Source: Microthrixaceae bacterium (GTDB lineage Bacteria > Actinomycetota > Acidimicrobiia > Acidimicrobiales > Iamiaceae). From it: DNA of 64,000 nucleotides. The translations under genes were made by a program, and so were the position numbers. Under the pieces are notes generated by a model. That model was not told the DNA's origin. It did not search any database and saw nothing but the letters and a program-made list of their open reading frames with translations. Of this stretch, positions 43,261-53,621 are shown one piece after another; within the stretch, counting starts at the first letter, position 1, and every line of letters starts with the position of its first letter. The stretch covers positions 1 to 64,000 of the forward strand of contig JADJDU010000001.1 of assembly GCA_016702505.1 (NCBI GenBank), in the 5' to 3' direction.

Positions 43261-44061
43261 ATGGATAATCCAGGCACCGGTCCCGTCCGATATGAGGTCG
43301 ACGGGCGGGTTGCTCGGTTGGTGTTGAACCGACCTGAGAAGCTCAACGCCCTCAACGACGAAGTACGCCTCGTTCTGCGGGCCGCACTCGATGATCTGGA
43401 GGAACGGCCCGAGGTTTCGGTTCTGGTGTTGGAAGGCGCAGGACGGTCGTTTTGCGCCGGAGCTGACCTCAAGGCCACTGCGTATCCTCCGGTTGCAGAG
43501 GGCGAGTGGGTTCAGCGGCGGCACCGGACCGGAAGCTGGCAGCGTCTGTTGGACCATTTGGGTCGGATCCCCCAGGCCACGGTGGCGGCGTTGCACGGTC
43601 ACGTCATCGGCGGGGGAGCGTTGCTGGCCGCAGCCTTCGACATCCGCATCGCTGCCGATGACACCGTGCTGCGCATCCCCGAGCTGGCAATCGGCATGCC
43701 TCTCACCTGGGCCGGCGTCCCGCTGCTGGTTCGCGAAGTTGGCCTCCCGGCGGCTCGGGACTGGGTGATGTCGAGCCGGAGTGTCGAGGCCGATGAGCTG
43801 TTGCACACCGGGTACGTGACCCGCCTGGTACCCCGGTCCGATCTGGACGGGGCGGTGGCGACGTGCATCGATCAGTTGCTGTCGGCCCCACCTGGCCCCC
43901 TGGCCATGACCCGGGCCATGACCGCGGCCATCGGGCGGGCAACTCCGGCTTTGGCCACCGGCTGGGCCGATCCCGACCACCAGCATTGGACCTTCACCGA
44001 AGCGGAATACCGGGCCTCGATACGCCGCTACATCGACGGGACCACCGCCCGGCCTTCCTGA
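43261..44061 (+). CDS. Enoyl-CoA hydratase/isomerase family protein
   Basis: A crotonase-fold enzyme of 266 residues. The oxyanion-hole segments GRSFCAGADLKA (about 60-71) and GHVIGGGALLAAAFD (about 108-122) are clear. The second region has PELAIGMPLTWAG in place of the Glu-rich PExxxG-x-x-P pattern, with Glu140. Many crotonases of this kind act in fatty acid or aromatic CoA degradation, but activity within the superfamily is not predictable. It is divergent from the twin diiron operon and shares a strong palindrome with it. Confidence 0.88.
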   Translation: MDNPGTGPVRYEVDGRVARLVLNRPEKLNALNDEVRLVLRAALDDLEERPEVSVLVLEGAGRSFCAGADLKATAYPPVAEGEWVQRRHRTGSWQRLLDHLGRIPQATVAALHGHVIGGGALLAAAFDIRIAADDTVLRIPELAIGMPLTWAGVPLLVREVGLPAARDWVMSSRSVEADELLHTGYVTRLVPRSDLDGAVATCIDQLLSAPPGPLAMTRAMTAAIGRATPALATGWADPDHQHWTFTEAEYRASIRRYIDGTTARPS

Positions 44062-44066
44062 GGTTC

Positions 44067-44085
44067 GGCCGGCGAAGCTCCGGCC
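44067..44085 (+). terminator. Hairpin after enoyl-CoA hydratase gene
   Basis: GGCCGG and CCGGCC pair across a 7-nt loop 5 nt after the stop. No U-tract follows. Two copies of CAGCTTCGGGCCC lie just downstream (about 44112-44150). Confidence 0.4.
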
Positions 44086-44150
44086 AGCTTCAGACCCTCG
44101 GCTCAACGTCAGCTTCGGGCCCCCGGCCCCCGTTCAGCTTCGGGCCCCAG

Positions 44151-44498
44151 CTATAGGGCGAGGTGTAGGCGTAAGGCGTCGTCGAGCAGGGTCATCGCCG
44201 GCGGTGGAACCAGGCCCACCCGTGCTCCGATGCGCTCCACTGCCACGGAGCGAACCTGTTCGGCTTGGGCCTTCGAGTCGACCCGAAGCCCGGTCTCGGT
44301 GGCTGCCAGTAGAACCTGAAACGGGAACAGGCGGGTGACGTTGGAGGTCACCGGGACGACGGTCACCACGCCACGGCCCAGCCGTTCCGCGGTCTGGTTG
44401 GCGCCGTCGTTGCTCACGATGACGGCTGGCCTCTGCTTGTTCGCCTCCGAGCCCCGGACTGGGTCGAGGTCGACTAGGCAGATCTCACCTCGGCGCAT
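44151..44498 (-). CDS. mazF: MazF/PemK-family endoribonuclease toxin
   Basis: A 115-residue toxin of the MazF family, which cleaves mRNA. It opens MRRGEICLVDLDPVRGSEANKQRPAVIV, with the conserved Arg-Gly-Glu and Arg-Pro-Ala-Val blocks, then VVTVVPVTSNV and PFQVLLAATETGL. The C-terminus has AEQVRSVAVERIG. Its first 14 nt overlap the end of the upstream antitoxin gene, so translation is coupled in the antitoxin-first order. Confidence 0.92.
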   Translation of the reverse strand: MRRGEICLVDLDPVRGSEANKQRPAVIVSNDGANQTAERLGRGVVTVVPVTSNVTRLFPFQVLLAATETGLRVDSKAQAEQVRSVAVERIGARVGLVPPPAMTLLDDALRLHLAL

Positions 44499-44715
44499 GG
44501 GTCAACCCGTCCCCGGACGTGGCGTCCCACTCCTCAGCTGAGCCCGACTCGGCCCACTCCTGCCAGGCGTCCTCGTATGCCGACCCGAGCTCTGACGCCC
44601 TCAGTAGTCGTACCGCCTTGTGGATTGCGGCGGACCTCGACGCGATCTGGTTGGACCGGGCATAGGAGTCGAGGAACTCAACGTCCTCCTCCGACAGGCT
44701 CACGCTCAGCTTCAT
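44485..44715 (-). CDS. Ribbon-helix-helix antitoxin (MazE-like partner)
   Basis: A 76-residue antitoxin. The N-terminal ribbon-helix-helix domain (MKLSVSLSEEDVEFLDSYA through SRSAAIHKAVRLLR) binds DNA. The acidic C-terminal tail, rich in Glu, Trp and Ala, is the probable toxin-binding part. A palindrome precedes the start, and the toxin gene follows with a 14-nt overlap. Confidence 0.88.
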   Translation of the reverse strand: MKLSVSLSEEDVEFLDSYARSNQIASRSAAIHKAVRLLRASELGSAYEDAWQEWAESGSAEEWDATSGDGLTHAPR

Positions 44716-44722
44716 ACCCAGA

Positions 44723-44750
44723 TGCTACCGCTGGTAGGACGGTGGTAGCA
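44723..44750. promoter_or_regulatory. Operator for the MazEF-like module
   Basis: TGCTACC and GGTAGCA form an inverted repeat 7 nt upstream of the antitoxin ATG, with a further CTGGTAG / GTGGTAG repetition inside. This is the expected place for binding by the RHH antitoxin. Confidence 0.5.
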
Positions 44751-44796
44751 CCGCGCTGGGACCGCGTCGGCGATGGTTTAGAAGCACTTCCTCCGT

Positions 44797-45255
44797 CTAG
44801 TCCTCGACGGCGGCGGCCAGTCGCTCGAGGGTGCCGCTCATGGTGGTGCGGTTGCGGGCGGGGCGGTCGGTGACCCCCGACATCTGGCTGCTCATCTCCA
44901 GCACCGACTCGGGACGCAGGTCCTCAGTCCACTCGGTGACCCGGCTGCCGGACTCGGTGGGCTCGATCCGGTAGCCCCACGTGGAGAAGTGGAAGTCGAA
45001 CATGGAGCACTCGAAGGCGAACGCCCGGCCCGGATCGGCCTCGATCACCTTGCCCTGGCTGGTCCACTCGTGATCACCGTTGCGGTTGTGGCCATCGAAG
45101 GTGGCCCCCAGTTCGGGGCCTGAGAAGCCTTCGTGCCATTCACAGGTGTGGCACTCCTCGGACCACTCGCCCATGCGGGTCACGTCGGAGATGGCCGCGT
45201 ACACGGTCTCGGGCGATGCGGCGATGTCTCGGGAGATCTCGATGCGTTCGGTCAT
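44797..45255 (-). CDS. SRPBCC-family (polyketide cyclase-like) protein
   Basis: A 152-residue hot-dog-like START fold protein. The family opening IEISRDIAASPETVYAAISDVTRMGEWS is complete, followed by the strands FDGHNRNGDHEWTSQGKV and RVTEWTEDLRP. The long C-terminal helix carries ARNRTTMSGTLERLAAAVE. It likely binds a hydrophobic ligand. It is monocistronic, between the MazEF-like module and the divergent UvrA paralogue. Confidence 0.85.
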   Translation of the reverse strand: MTERIEISRDIAASPETVYAAISDVTRMGEWSEECHTCEWHEGFSGPELGATFDGHNRNGDHEWTSQGKVIEADPGRAFAFECSMFDFHFSTWGYRIEPTESGSRVTEWTEDLRPESVLEMSSQMSGVTDRPARNRTTMSGTLERLAAAVED

Positions 45256-45412
45256 CCCCGCAGTTCACCACAGCCGGGGCCGGCATGGCCGGCCTCCTTG
45301 CAGGGCCTGGGAGTCATGAACGCTGCTCGTTGTCCGGTTCGTGTGGCCCGCCTTCGGCGGTCGATTTCTGGTTCCGTCGAGCCCGGTCCTCACTTCGTTG
45401 CGGCGGCCGCCG

Positions 45413-45442
45413 GTTTGCGCAGTTGCTCGCAACCGCGCAAAC
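45413..45442. promoter_or_regulatory. Stem-loop upstream of UvrA paralogue
   Basis: GTTTGCGC and GCGCAAAC pair, and inside them GTTGC and GCAAC pair around TC, broken only by one A/C mismatch, giving a 13-bp stem. It lies 88 nt before the start codon and may act in the leader RNA or as an operator. Confidence 0.5.
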
Positions 45443-45529
45443 GGTGCTGGCTTGAGCGCTGGTACCGCGTGGAGCGTGGGGCCAGCGGCGCTAGCGTGCC
45501 GGACCCACCCTGCCGAAAGGTCCCGACAG

Positions 45530-47932
<2,403 letters not shown>

Positions 47933-47993
47933 CGGTCAGGACCGCTATTGCCTGGCCGCGGGACCCGCCGCATTCAAGGGCACAGTTGCTCCT

Positions 47994-48023
47994 AGGAGAC
48001 GTCGCCCCCACCCGTCTCCTTTC
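47994..48023 (+). terminator. Rho-independent-like terminator after UvrA paralogue
   Basis: AGGAGACG and CGTCTCCT are perfect 8-bp arms across an 11-nt loop, followed by TTTC. It is 61 nt after the stop. Confidence 0.55.
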
Positions 48024-48248
48024 AGCAGATTTCTCTCCTCCTCTCGTTCGGGCGAACCTTGCTGCCACTTGCAGAGTGCTGGGCGACGTGCAGGGAGCCC
48101 ATGAGCATGCACGAGCGGGACTGGCCCTGCTCGGAGACGGAGGGCAGGCGGCCGGTATCGCCTAGTTGTGGGGATTTGATGGCGATCAACAGGTGCTGAT
48201 GGAGGACGTCAACCTCTACGACTACCTGCGGTTCGTGCTCGGCTGGCT
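48024..48248. other. Intergenic stretch without a supported gene
   Basis: About 225 nt between the terminator-like hairpin and the end of the GNAT toxin gene. Both strands were read; frames here lack starts, family motifs or biased codon use. Nothing is called. Confidence 0.5.
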
Positions 48249-48764
48249 CTAGTCGGATGCGAGAAGCCGACGTGCGTGCTTGAGATGCATGAACAGGTGG
48301 AGCGGATCGGTGGGGGACGCCACGAACTCGCCGTGGTGTTCGTAGAAGGACCGAGCATCGTCGTCCCGCGCATGAATAAGCAGGGCCCGAACACCAACGT
48401 CGTCGGAAACCCTGACAGCTCGACGAATCGCGTCGACGAGGAGTCCGCGGCCGAGTCCTCGGTTCTTTTCGGACTCGTCGACAGCGAGACGAGCTAGGAG
48501 AAGACATGGCATCTGCGCTGGGACGCCGCCTTTGGTGAGGCTGTCCGGGGCCTCGGCCTTCTCGACCCCCGCCGTTGCGAGCGCGTAGTAGCCAACAACG
48601 CGAGTGTCCCTCGTTGCCACGAACACCCGAGCGTTCCCGGACTGGTGGTTGACCCAGGCATACCGACGCAGCCAATCGTCCAGCTCGTCGGCGCCGCTCC
48701 TGAAGCTGGCGGTCTCATGAGATTTGTCGAGCGGCGCCGGGGCAACCAGCGGTGACTCCGGCAC
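48249..48764 (-). CDS. GNAT-family toxin (TacT/AtaT-like)
   Basis: A 171-residue acetyltransferase of the type that acetylates aminoacyl-tRNA. The order of motifs fits TacT-like toxins: an N-terminal LDKSHETASFRSGADELDDWL segment, then VNHQSGNARVFVATRDTRVVGYYALA. LLLARLAVDESEKNRGLGRGLL is the acetyl-CoA loop, and ALLIHARDDDARSFYEHHGE follows. GTG 48764 is the likely start, 10 nt after the antitoxin stop. Genes of this class always follow a DUF1778 antitoxin, as here. Confidence 0.85.
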   Translation of the reverse strand: MPESPLVAPAPLDKSHETASFRSGADELDDWLRRYAWVNHQSGNARVFVATRDTRVVGYYALATAGVEKAEAPDSLTKGGVPAQMPCLLLARLAVDESEKNRGLGRGLLVDAIRRAVRVSDDVGVRALLIHARDDDARSFYEHHGEFVASPTDPLHLFMHLKHARRLLASD

Positions 48765-48774
48765 GGTACGAGTG

Positions 48775-49074
48775 TCAGGCTTGCGAATCGAACACCGTTG
48801 GTTCGGTGAGCAGCGCAGCAAGCTTGGGGGTCTCGGCCACTGGCGCGTCGAGAAGCGCCTCGAACTCATCCCAGGCATCTGGCGAGAGGATGAACCAGCG
48901 ACGGTCGGCTAGCACGCGCTCGGCGTTAGTCGTGGCGCTTTCCAGCACGAAATCAGTCACACTCTTGTCCAGTGCCGCTGCCGCGCTGCGAATGAGCTGC
49001 TGCTGTTGAGTCGACGTGCGGATGTTCAAACGAGAATCCCGCTGGTTCCGCTCACTGACGGACTGCTGAGGCAT
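48775..49074 (-). CDS. DUF1778-family antitoxin
   Basis: A 99-residue ribbon-helix-helix antitoxin. The conserved SRLNIRTSTQQQQLIRSAAAA and LDKSVTDFVLESATTNAERVL block is complete, followed by FILSPDAWDEFEALLDAPV, the toxin-binding tail of DUF1778 proteins. The long C-terminal end (AALLTEPTVFDSQA) extends a little beyond most members. ATG 49074 sits at the start of this block; the frame is open to 49374 without family similarity. Confidence 0.87.
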   Translation of the reverse strand: MPQQSVSERNQRDSRLNIRTSTQQQQLIRSAAAALDKSVTDFVLESATTNAERVLADRRWFILSPDAWDEFEALLDAPVAETPKLAALLTEPTVFDSQA

Positions 49075-49286
49075 GATACGACTCCTTGTGCAGCCGGTGT
49101 GCGCCAGCTTGTGCAGCCAACGTACACCAACGCTTACTGGCAGACAACCCTGGGAGGCAGTGCTTGTGAGTGACGGGTATCTCTGGAGGCCGATCCGCAG
49201 GCCACTGTTACGTGGTGGTGGAGCGGCCTCACGGGCGAGCGGCCGAGCTCGCCGAGCGAGAGCTATCACCTTCTGGCCCGCACCTG

Positions 49287-49492
49287 TTCTCGGAGTCGTC
49301 GAGGAAGCCATCGGCTTCGACTGGACGCGTATGCACGCCGCTCTCGCCGCCATCCCCGACGGGCGATGGACCACCTTCGGAGATCTCGCCGCCCTGGCTG
49401 GGACCGCTGCTCAAGCCTTCGGCAACCACATCGTCGCCAATGTTTCGCTGCCCCCGCGTCGGCCTTGTCAGCGTCGGACGGCCGTAGCCTGA
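49287..49492 (+). pseudogene. Decayed MGMT/alkyltransferase-like domain fragment
   Basis: The stretch IGFDWTRMHAALAAIP DGRWTTFGDLAALAG resembles the DNA-binding part of alkyltransferase-like (ATL) proteins, with the family IPxGRWTTFGDxA pattern. The end, beyond AFGNHIVAN, is degraded and lacks a normal C-terminus, and the 5' region from 49073 has no family sequence. It is squeezed between the toxin-antitoxin promoter and selO. It may be a remnant of a gene carried with the toxin-antitoxin unit. Confidence 0.45.
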
Positions 49493-49496
49493 CGCG

Positions 49497-50975
49497 GTGG
49501 AGATGACGATCACCTGGCCGTTGGCGACCGACCAGACCTTTGTGGATCAGCTCGAGGGGCTTTACGTCGAGTGGTCGGCGGCGTCGGTGCCCGAGCCGAC
49601 GATGCTGGCTCTCAACACGGATCTGGCAAAGGAGTTGGGGATCGACCCCGAGGTGTTGGCCAGTCCCGAAGGTCTGGCGGTGTTGGCCGGCAATTCCGTA
49701 CCGCCGGGGGTGGTACCGGTGGCCCAGGCCTATGCCGGTCACCAGTTCGGCGGGTATTCGCCGCGCTTGGGAGACGGTCGGGCGTTGCTGGTGGGCGAAC
49801 TCATCGATCGCCACGGGCAACGCCGAGACCTCCACCTCAAGGGTTCGGGTCGAACCCCGTTTGCTCGTGGGGGCGACGGCAAGGCCGCGGTGGGACCGAT
49901 GCTGCGGGAGTACGTGATGGGGGAGGCCATGTTCGGGTTGGGAATCCCCACCACCCGGGCGTTGGCGGTGGTGGCCACCGGGGAACCGGTGATGCGAGAG
50001 GTCGTCTTGCCGGGGGCGGTGCTGGCCCGGGTGGCGGCCAGCCATCTGCGGGTGGGCACGTTCCAGTACGCGGCAGCCACGGGTGACCAGGCGTTGCTGG
50101 CCAGGCTGGTCGACCATGCCATCACCCGCCATCACCCTCAGGCTGTCGGGTCCGACCGCCCAGCGCTTGCCCTGCTGGAGTCGGTGGTAGAGGCTCAGGC
50201 CTCGTTGGTGGCGCGTTGGATGTTGGTCGGGTTCATCCATGGCGTGATGAACACCGACAACACCACCATCTCGGGTGAGACGATCGACTATGGCCCGTGC
50301 GCGTTCATGGACGCGTACGACCCGGCCACGGTGTTCAGCTCCATCGATCACCAGGGCCGGTATGCGTTTGGGAACCAGCCGGCGATCATGGCTTGGAACC
50401 TGGCCCGACTGGCCGAGGCGTTGCTGGTTGTCATCGATGACGACCAGGACTCCGCTGTCACCGCGGCTACCGAGGTGTTGAGCCGATTCCCCGAGCATCT
50501 GGCCCGGACTCACGAGCCGGCCATGCGGGCCAAACTCGGCCTGGACCCCGATCGTGAACAAGACGGGGACCCAGACCTGGCCGCCGACTTGTTGGCGCTG
50601 ATGCGCGAACACCGGGTCGACCACACCATGGCGTTTCGGGCCTTGGGTGCGGCGGCTCGAGGTGACGTCGCTCCCTTTACCGGGTTGTTCGCCCAACCAA
50701 CGGCAGTCGATGCCTGGTTGGGGCGGTGGTCGTCACGGCTTGGGCCTGATCGGGTAGCGGTGGGTGCGGCCATGGATCGGGTCAACCCGATCTATATCCC
50801 CCGCAACCACCTGGTCGAAGAAGCCCTGGCCGCGGCTACCGAAGGTGATCTCACGCTGTTCGACCGGTTGGTCGAGGTGGTGTCCCAACCCTTCGATGCC
50901 CGACCGGGCCTGGCCCGCTACGCCGAACCCGCCCCCGAGTCGTTCGGCCACTACCAAACCTTCTGCGGCACCTGA
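49497..50975 (+). CDS. selO: SelO (YdiU) protein adenylyltransferase
   Basis: Pseudokinase-like enzyme that transfers AMP to Ser, Thr or Tyr of target proteins. The 492 residues carry AYAGHQFGGYSPRLGDGRALL (with the nucleotide loop), RDLHLKGSGRTPFARGGDG with the Lys, REYVMGEAMFGLGIPTTRAL, GVMNTDNTTISGETIDYGPCAF with the metal-binding Asn and Asp, and NPIYIPRNHLVEEAL. The end, FGHYQTFCGT, is the family C-terminus, with the conserved penultimate-region Cys. GTG 49497 or ATG 49503 begins it. Confidence 0.95.
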   Translation: MEMTITWPLATDQTFVDQLEGLYVEWSAASVPEPTMLALNTDLAKELGIDPEVLASPEGLAVLAGNSVPPGVVPVAQAYAGHQFGGYSPRLGDGRALLVGELIDRHGQRRDLHLKGSGRTPFARGGDGKAAVGPMLREYVMGEAMFGLGIPTTRALAVVATGEPVMREVVLPGAVLARVAASHLRVGTFQYAAATGDQALLARLVDHAITRHHPQAVGSDRPALALLESVVEAQASLVARWMLVGFIHGVMNTDNTTISGETIDYGPCAFMDAYDPATVFSSIDHQGRYAFGNQPAIMAWNLARLAEALLVVIDDDQDSAVTAATEVLSRFPEHLARTHEPAMRAKLGLDPDREQDGDPDLAADLLALMREHRVDHTMAFRALGAAARGDVAPFTGLFAQPTAVDAWLGRWSSRLGPDRVAVGAAMDRVNPIYIPRNHLVEEALAAATEGDLTLFDRLVEVVSQPFDARPGLARYAEPAPESFGHYQTFCGT

Positions 50976-51035
50976 CCCCGCCCACCCACCGGCCGACCTG
51001 CCACCGGCCCACACAACGTCAGGATCACCTGAGAT

Positions 51036-51299
51036 CCCCTGCCGACTCGGCTCGGATCACGAACCCATCATTCGAGCCGCCATCACCATCAGGACGGAGA
51101 GATTCGCTCGAAGCGCCAAGGCCCGGCCTCGCGGTACTGCTGCCGCTGGCGGTGGCGGTGGCACTGATGGGAGGGCAGGGTTTCGCTCTCCACGACACGG
51201 CGGTATCGGTGCGGCGTGCCTACACCGCTGGCGAGCTGGAAGCTCTGTTGACCGAGGCGGGGCTTGGTGCCAGCTACCGGGTCGGCCGTCTGCCGAGTC
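51036..51299 (+). repeat. Internally deleted tandem copy of the methyltransferase locus
   Basis: 51036-51122 matches 51713-51800 (upstream region of the methyltransferase), and 51136-51299 matches 52452-52615 (its 3' end), with the intervening about 650 nt missing. So this is a shortened duplicate that joins the promoter-side block straight to the last 54 codons. It encodes no intact protein. Confidence 0.8.
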
Positions 51300-51338
51300 G
51301 AGCGCGGCGATGGTGTCGGCGTCGCCCGGTCGGATGTG

Positions 51339-51602
51339 ATGCGGGACGTCGCCAAGCGCTTCCTGCGGAAGCAGGCGGTCGTCGGCATCGACGTGCTCTC
51401 AGACGCCAGTGTTCAGGCGATTCTCGACGAGTGCTTGGACGAAGCTGCGGTCTCGCTCGGGACGAAGCGGCCGCTGCCGCCGACGTCAGCGGATGCGGTA
51501 CCCGAAGCGTGGCTGCCGGACCCAACCGGACGCCACGATGTCCGATGGTGGAATGGCCACTCGTGGACCGACCAAGTCTCGGACGCGGGGTTCGGTCCAT
51601 AG
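51339..51602 (+). CDS. Small DUF2510-domain protein, possibly a 3' gene fragment
   Basis: The C-terminal half of these 87 residues, AWLPDPTGRHDVRWWNGHSW followed by TDQVSDAG, is a DUF2510 domain (PGWYPDPxGRHExRYWDG pattern). The N-terminal part is MRDVAKRFLRKQAVVGIDVL, then DASVQAILDECLDEAAVSLG, a helical piece not recognised. The frame continues upstream into the duplicated methyltransferase fragment, which is read there in the wrong frame, so a rearrangement probably cut the 5' end. ATG 51339 or GTG 51336 is the first sensible start. Confidence 0.6.
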   Translation: MRDVAKRFLRKQAVVGIDVLSDASVQAILDECLDEAAVSLGTKRPLPPTSADAVPEAWLPDPTGRHDVRWWNGHSWTDQVSDAGFGP

Positions 51603-51712
51603 ATCCCCTCGTCTAGCGAGAAGTGATTTCCTCGTGTCGAGCTGTTCCCTTCGAGCGTCGTGATCTGCCACATCCCGCGTTCGCAGAAGTCTGGGCGACT
51701 CCAACCGAGCGT

Positions 51713-51800
51713 CCCTTGCCGACTTGGCTCGGATCACAAACCATGATTTGAGCCGCCATCACCATCACGACGGAGAGCTTCGCTCGAAGCGCCAAGGCAC
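51713..51800 (+). repeat. Partner of repeat 51036-51122 upstream of methyltransferase
   Basis: Shares GCTCGGATCAC, GAGCCGCCATCACCATCA and TTCGCTCGAAGCGCCAAGGC with the upstream copy. It lies 80-167 nt before the methyltransferase ATG and may include its promoter. Confidence 0.75.
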
Positions 51801-51879
51801 AGCGGAGCGGTTGAGTTGTGCCACCGGGCGTGGTTGGCTCTGGTTCTAGCGACAGTGAAGAAGCCGGAGTGAACCGCCG

Positions 51880-52656
51880 ATGATGTGGACCCGTGATCGT
51901 GAGCTGTCTGAGATCCTCGATGGCAACGTCGCTGCCTTCGAGCGGTACCGGATCCGGGGTACTTCGGTGCCCTTGGCGGGTGCACAGCAGATGATCGTGG
52001 ACACCATCGAGCGCATGGAGAGGGTGAGCTTCGGTCACACCGCGGTTGCCGATGCCATCTTGGATCTGGCCGTGAGTCGGGCCGGTGCTCGCCGCCCCGT
52101 CCGGGTGCTCGAGGTGGCCGCCGGGAACGGATGGCTGACCGCCAACCTGGCCGGCCGGGCAGTTCGGCGGGGCCTAGAGGTCGACCTGACCGCCACGGAC
52201 ATCAACGTCGATCTTGTCGACTCGATGCGGGAGCGCTTCGAGATGGACGGGGTTCGGGCCACGGTCCGTCAGGCCGATGTATCGAACCTGTCGGAGATGG
52301 GCGACGGGGAGGTTCATGTGGCGGTCATGTCGATGTGTCTCCACCATCTGCCGGCGGAGATCATCACCGCGTCGATACGCGAGCTCCACCGGGTCTCGGC
52401 CGGCGGGATGGTGATCCACGACCTTCGACGTAGCCTGGTATCCCTGCTGGGACTGCCGCCGCTGGCGGTGGCGGTGGCCCCGATGGGAGGGCAGGGTTTC
52501 GCTCTCCACGACACGGCGGTGTCGGTGCGGCGTGCCTACACCGCTGGCGAGCTGGAAGCTCTGTTGACCGAGGCGGGGCTTGGAGCCAGCTACCGGGTCG
52601 GCCGTCTGCCGAGCCGGCATCCAGAGCGTTGGGTGACCGCCACCGTCTGGCGTTGA
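51880..52656 (+). CDS. Class I SAM-dependent methyltransferase
   Basis: A 258-residue Rossmann-type methyltransferase. Motif I, VRVLEVAAGNGWLTANLA, is at about residues 75-91, and the acidic strand-2 end is VDLTATDINVDLV. Motif IV-like MSMCLHHLPAEI follows. The family looks like the UbiE/ArsM-like branch often seen with polyketide or phenazine genes, but the substrate is unclear. The N-terminal helix, NVAAFERYRIRGTSVPLAGA, is family-typical. The last 54 codons and the upstream region also occur as a decayed copy at 51036-51299. Confidence 0.85.
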   Translation: MMWTRDRELSEILDGNVAAFERYRIRGTSVPLAGAQQMIVDTIERMERVSFGHTAVADAILDLAVSRAGARRPVRVLEVAAGNGWLTANLAGRAVRRGLEVDLTATDINVDLVDSMRERFEMDGVRATVRQADVSNLSEMGDGEVHVAVMSMCLHHLPAEIITASIRELHRVSAGGMVIHDLRRSLVSLLGLPPLAVAVAPMGGQGFALHDTAVSVRRAYTAGELEALLTEAGLGASYRVGRLPSRHPERWVTATVWR

Positions 52657-53183
52657 AACCTGGGTTGGGGCGGGGTGACGGCCTTGAGGGCGCTGCGGCA
52701 GATGATCAGAGACCTCCGAGCTGGGAACCATGGGTGGAGGTTGTCGAACGGCGGCCCTTCGGTCTCAGCAGTCGGCCGGTATTCCCGGATCGTCCGGGTT
52801 ACCGGAGCCACGAGAATCCTGTTCAACACCGGTATTGCCTCTGAACGGGTTACGACCAACACCGGTCGACGTCACCTCGGCCCACCAGACTCCCCCGACA
52901 CGGTTCTCGGCGATCATCGCCAGGGTGGTGTACCCGTCGTCGTCACCACCTGCGATTTGATGCGACGATGGGATCCACCAGGCTTTGAGGGTTTGCGAAT
53001 GTCGCTTGACAACACCGGTAAGCCTTCTCCAGGGCCGGCCGGGGCGCCCGCCGGGGGGGGGGGCCGGGGGTTGCAAGGAAAGTCTGGCAGACAGATATCT
53101 GGACCAAGGAGAGTGACCGAAATCTGGAGTGCGTTGGTTGGTGTCACGATCGGGTATGGCGGCCAGCTGCAAAACCGGGTCGG
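52657..53183. other. About 527 nt without a confident gene; contains an 11-G tract and a palindrome
   Basis: Both strands were read. A GTG-led frame (52675-53205) and a reverse frame (52765-53172) are open but lack recognisable motifs. The sequence contains GCCGG-type repeats with 11 consecutive G at 53053-53063, and the palindrome CAGATATCTG at 53092-53101 about 80 nt before the molybdenum regulator. It probably holds the promoter of that operon. Confidence 0.45.
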
Positions 53184-53558
53184 GTGGCGGAGTTGTTGGG
53201 GGTGAGCGTCGACACCGTGCGGCGGTGGTGCGACGAGGGGGTGCTGGGGACCACGCGCAGCGAGGGCGGCCACCGCCTGGTGTCGGGTCCGGACCTGGCC
53301 CGGATGCTCAGCGAACGTCCACCTGCCTATGAACCCGACTCGCTGTCTCCCCAGTCGGCTCGGAACCGATTCACCGGGATAGTCACCAGAGTGGAACGAG
53401 ACGGTTTGACCGCCGTGGTCGAGATCCAAGCCGGTCCGCACCGGATCGTGTCGTTGATGACCAGCGAAGCCGCCGACGACCTGGCTCTCGAGCCGGGAGA
53501 TATGGCCGTCGCCGCCGTCAAGTCCACCACTGTGGTCGTCGAGGTCCCCCGAACCTGA
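53184..53558 (+). CDS. Helix-turn-helix plus Mop/TOBE domain protein (molybdate-responsive regulator)
   Basis: A 124-residue protein. The N-terminal part, VAELLGVSVDTVRRWCDEG and GHRLVSGPDLARML, is a MerR/excisionase-like DNA-binding domain. The C-terminal part, SARNRFTGIVTRVERDGLTA through VSLMTSEAADDLALEPGDM, is a single Mop/TOBE domain that binds molybdate or tungstate. This pairing is typical of small regulators placed before modABC. The domain normally begins about 5 residues earlier than GTG 53184, so the true start may lie upstream and be masked by a small indel near 53170. Confidence 0.82.
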   Translation: MAELLGVSVDTVRRWCDEGVLGTTRSEGGHRLVSGPDLARMLSERPPAYEPDSLSPQSARNRFTGIVTRVERDGLTAVVEIQAGPHRIVSLMTSEAADDLALEPGDMAVAAVKSTTVVVEVPRT

Positions 53559-53621
53559 CGCCATCGGACCAGTTCGCCGGGCGCAGGGCCCGGAGTCCCC
53601 CACAAAGGAGCACAGACAGAC

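Noticed and set aside
51613..52038. Minus-strand frame of 141 codons near the methyltransferase start
   Set aside because: No family pattern and it covers a repeat and the promoter of a clear gene.
52765..53172. Minus-strand frame of 135 codons before the Mop regulator
   Set aside because: Its residues look less random than usual, but no family, start signal or neighbour link was found, and it runs through the 11-G tract.
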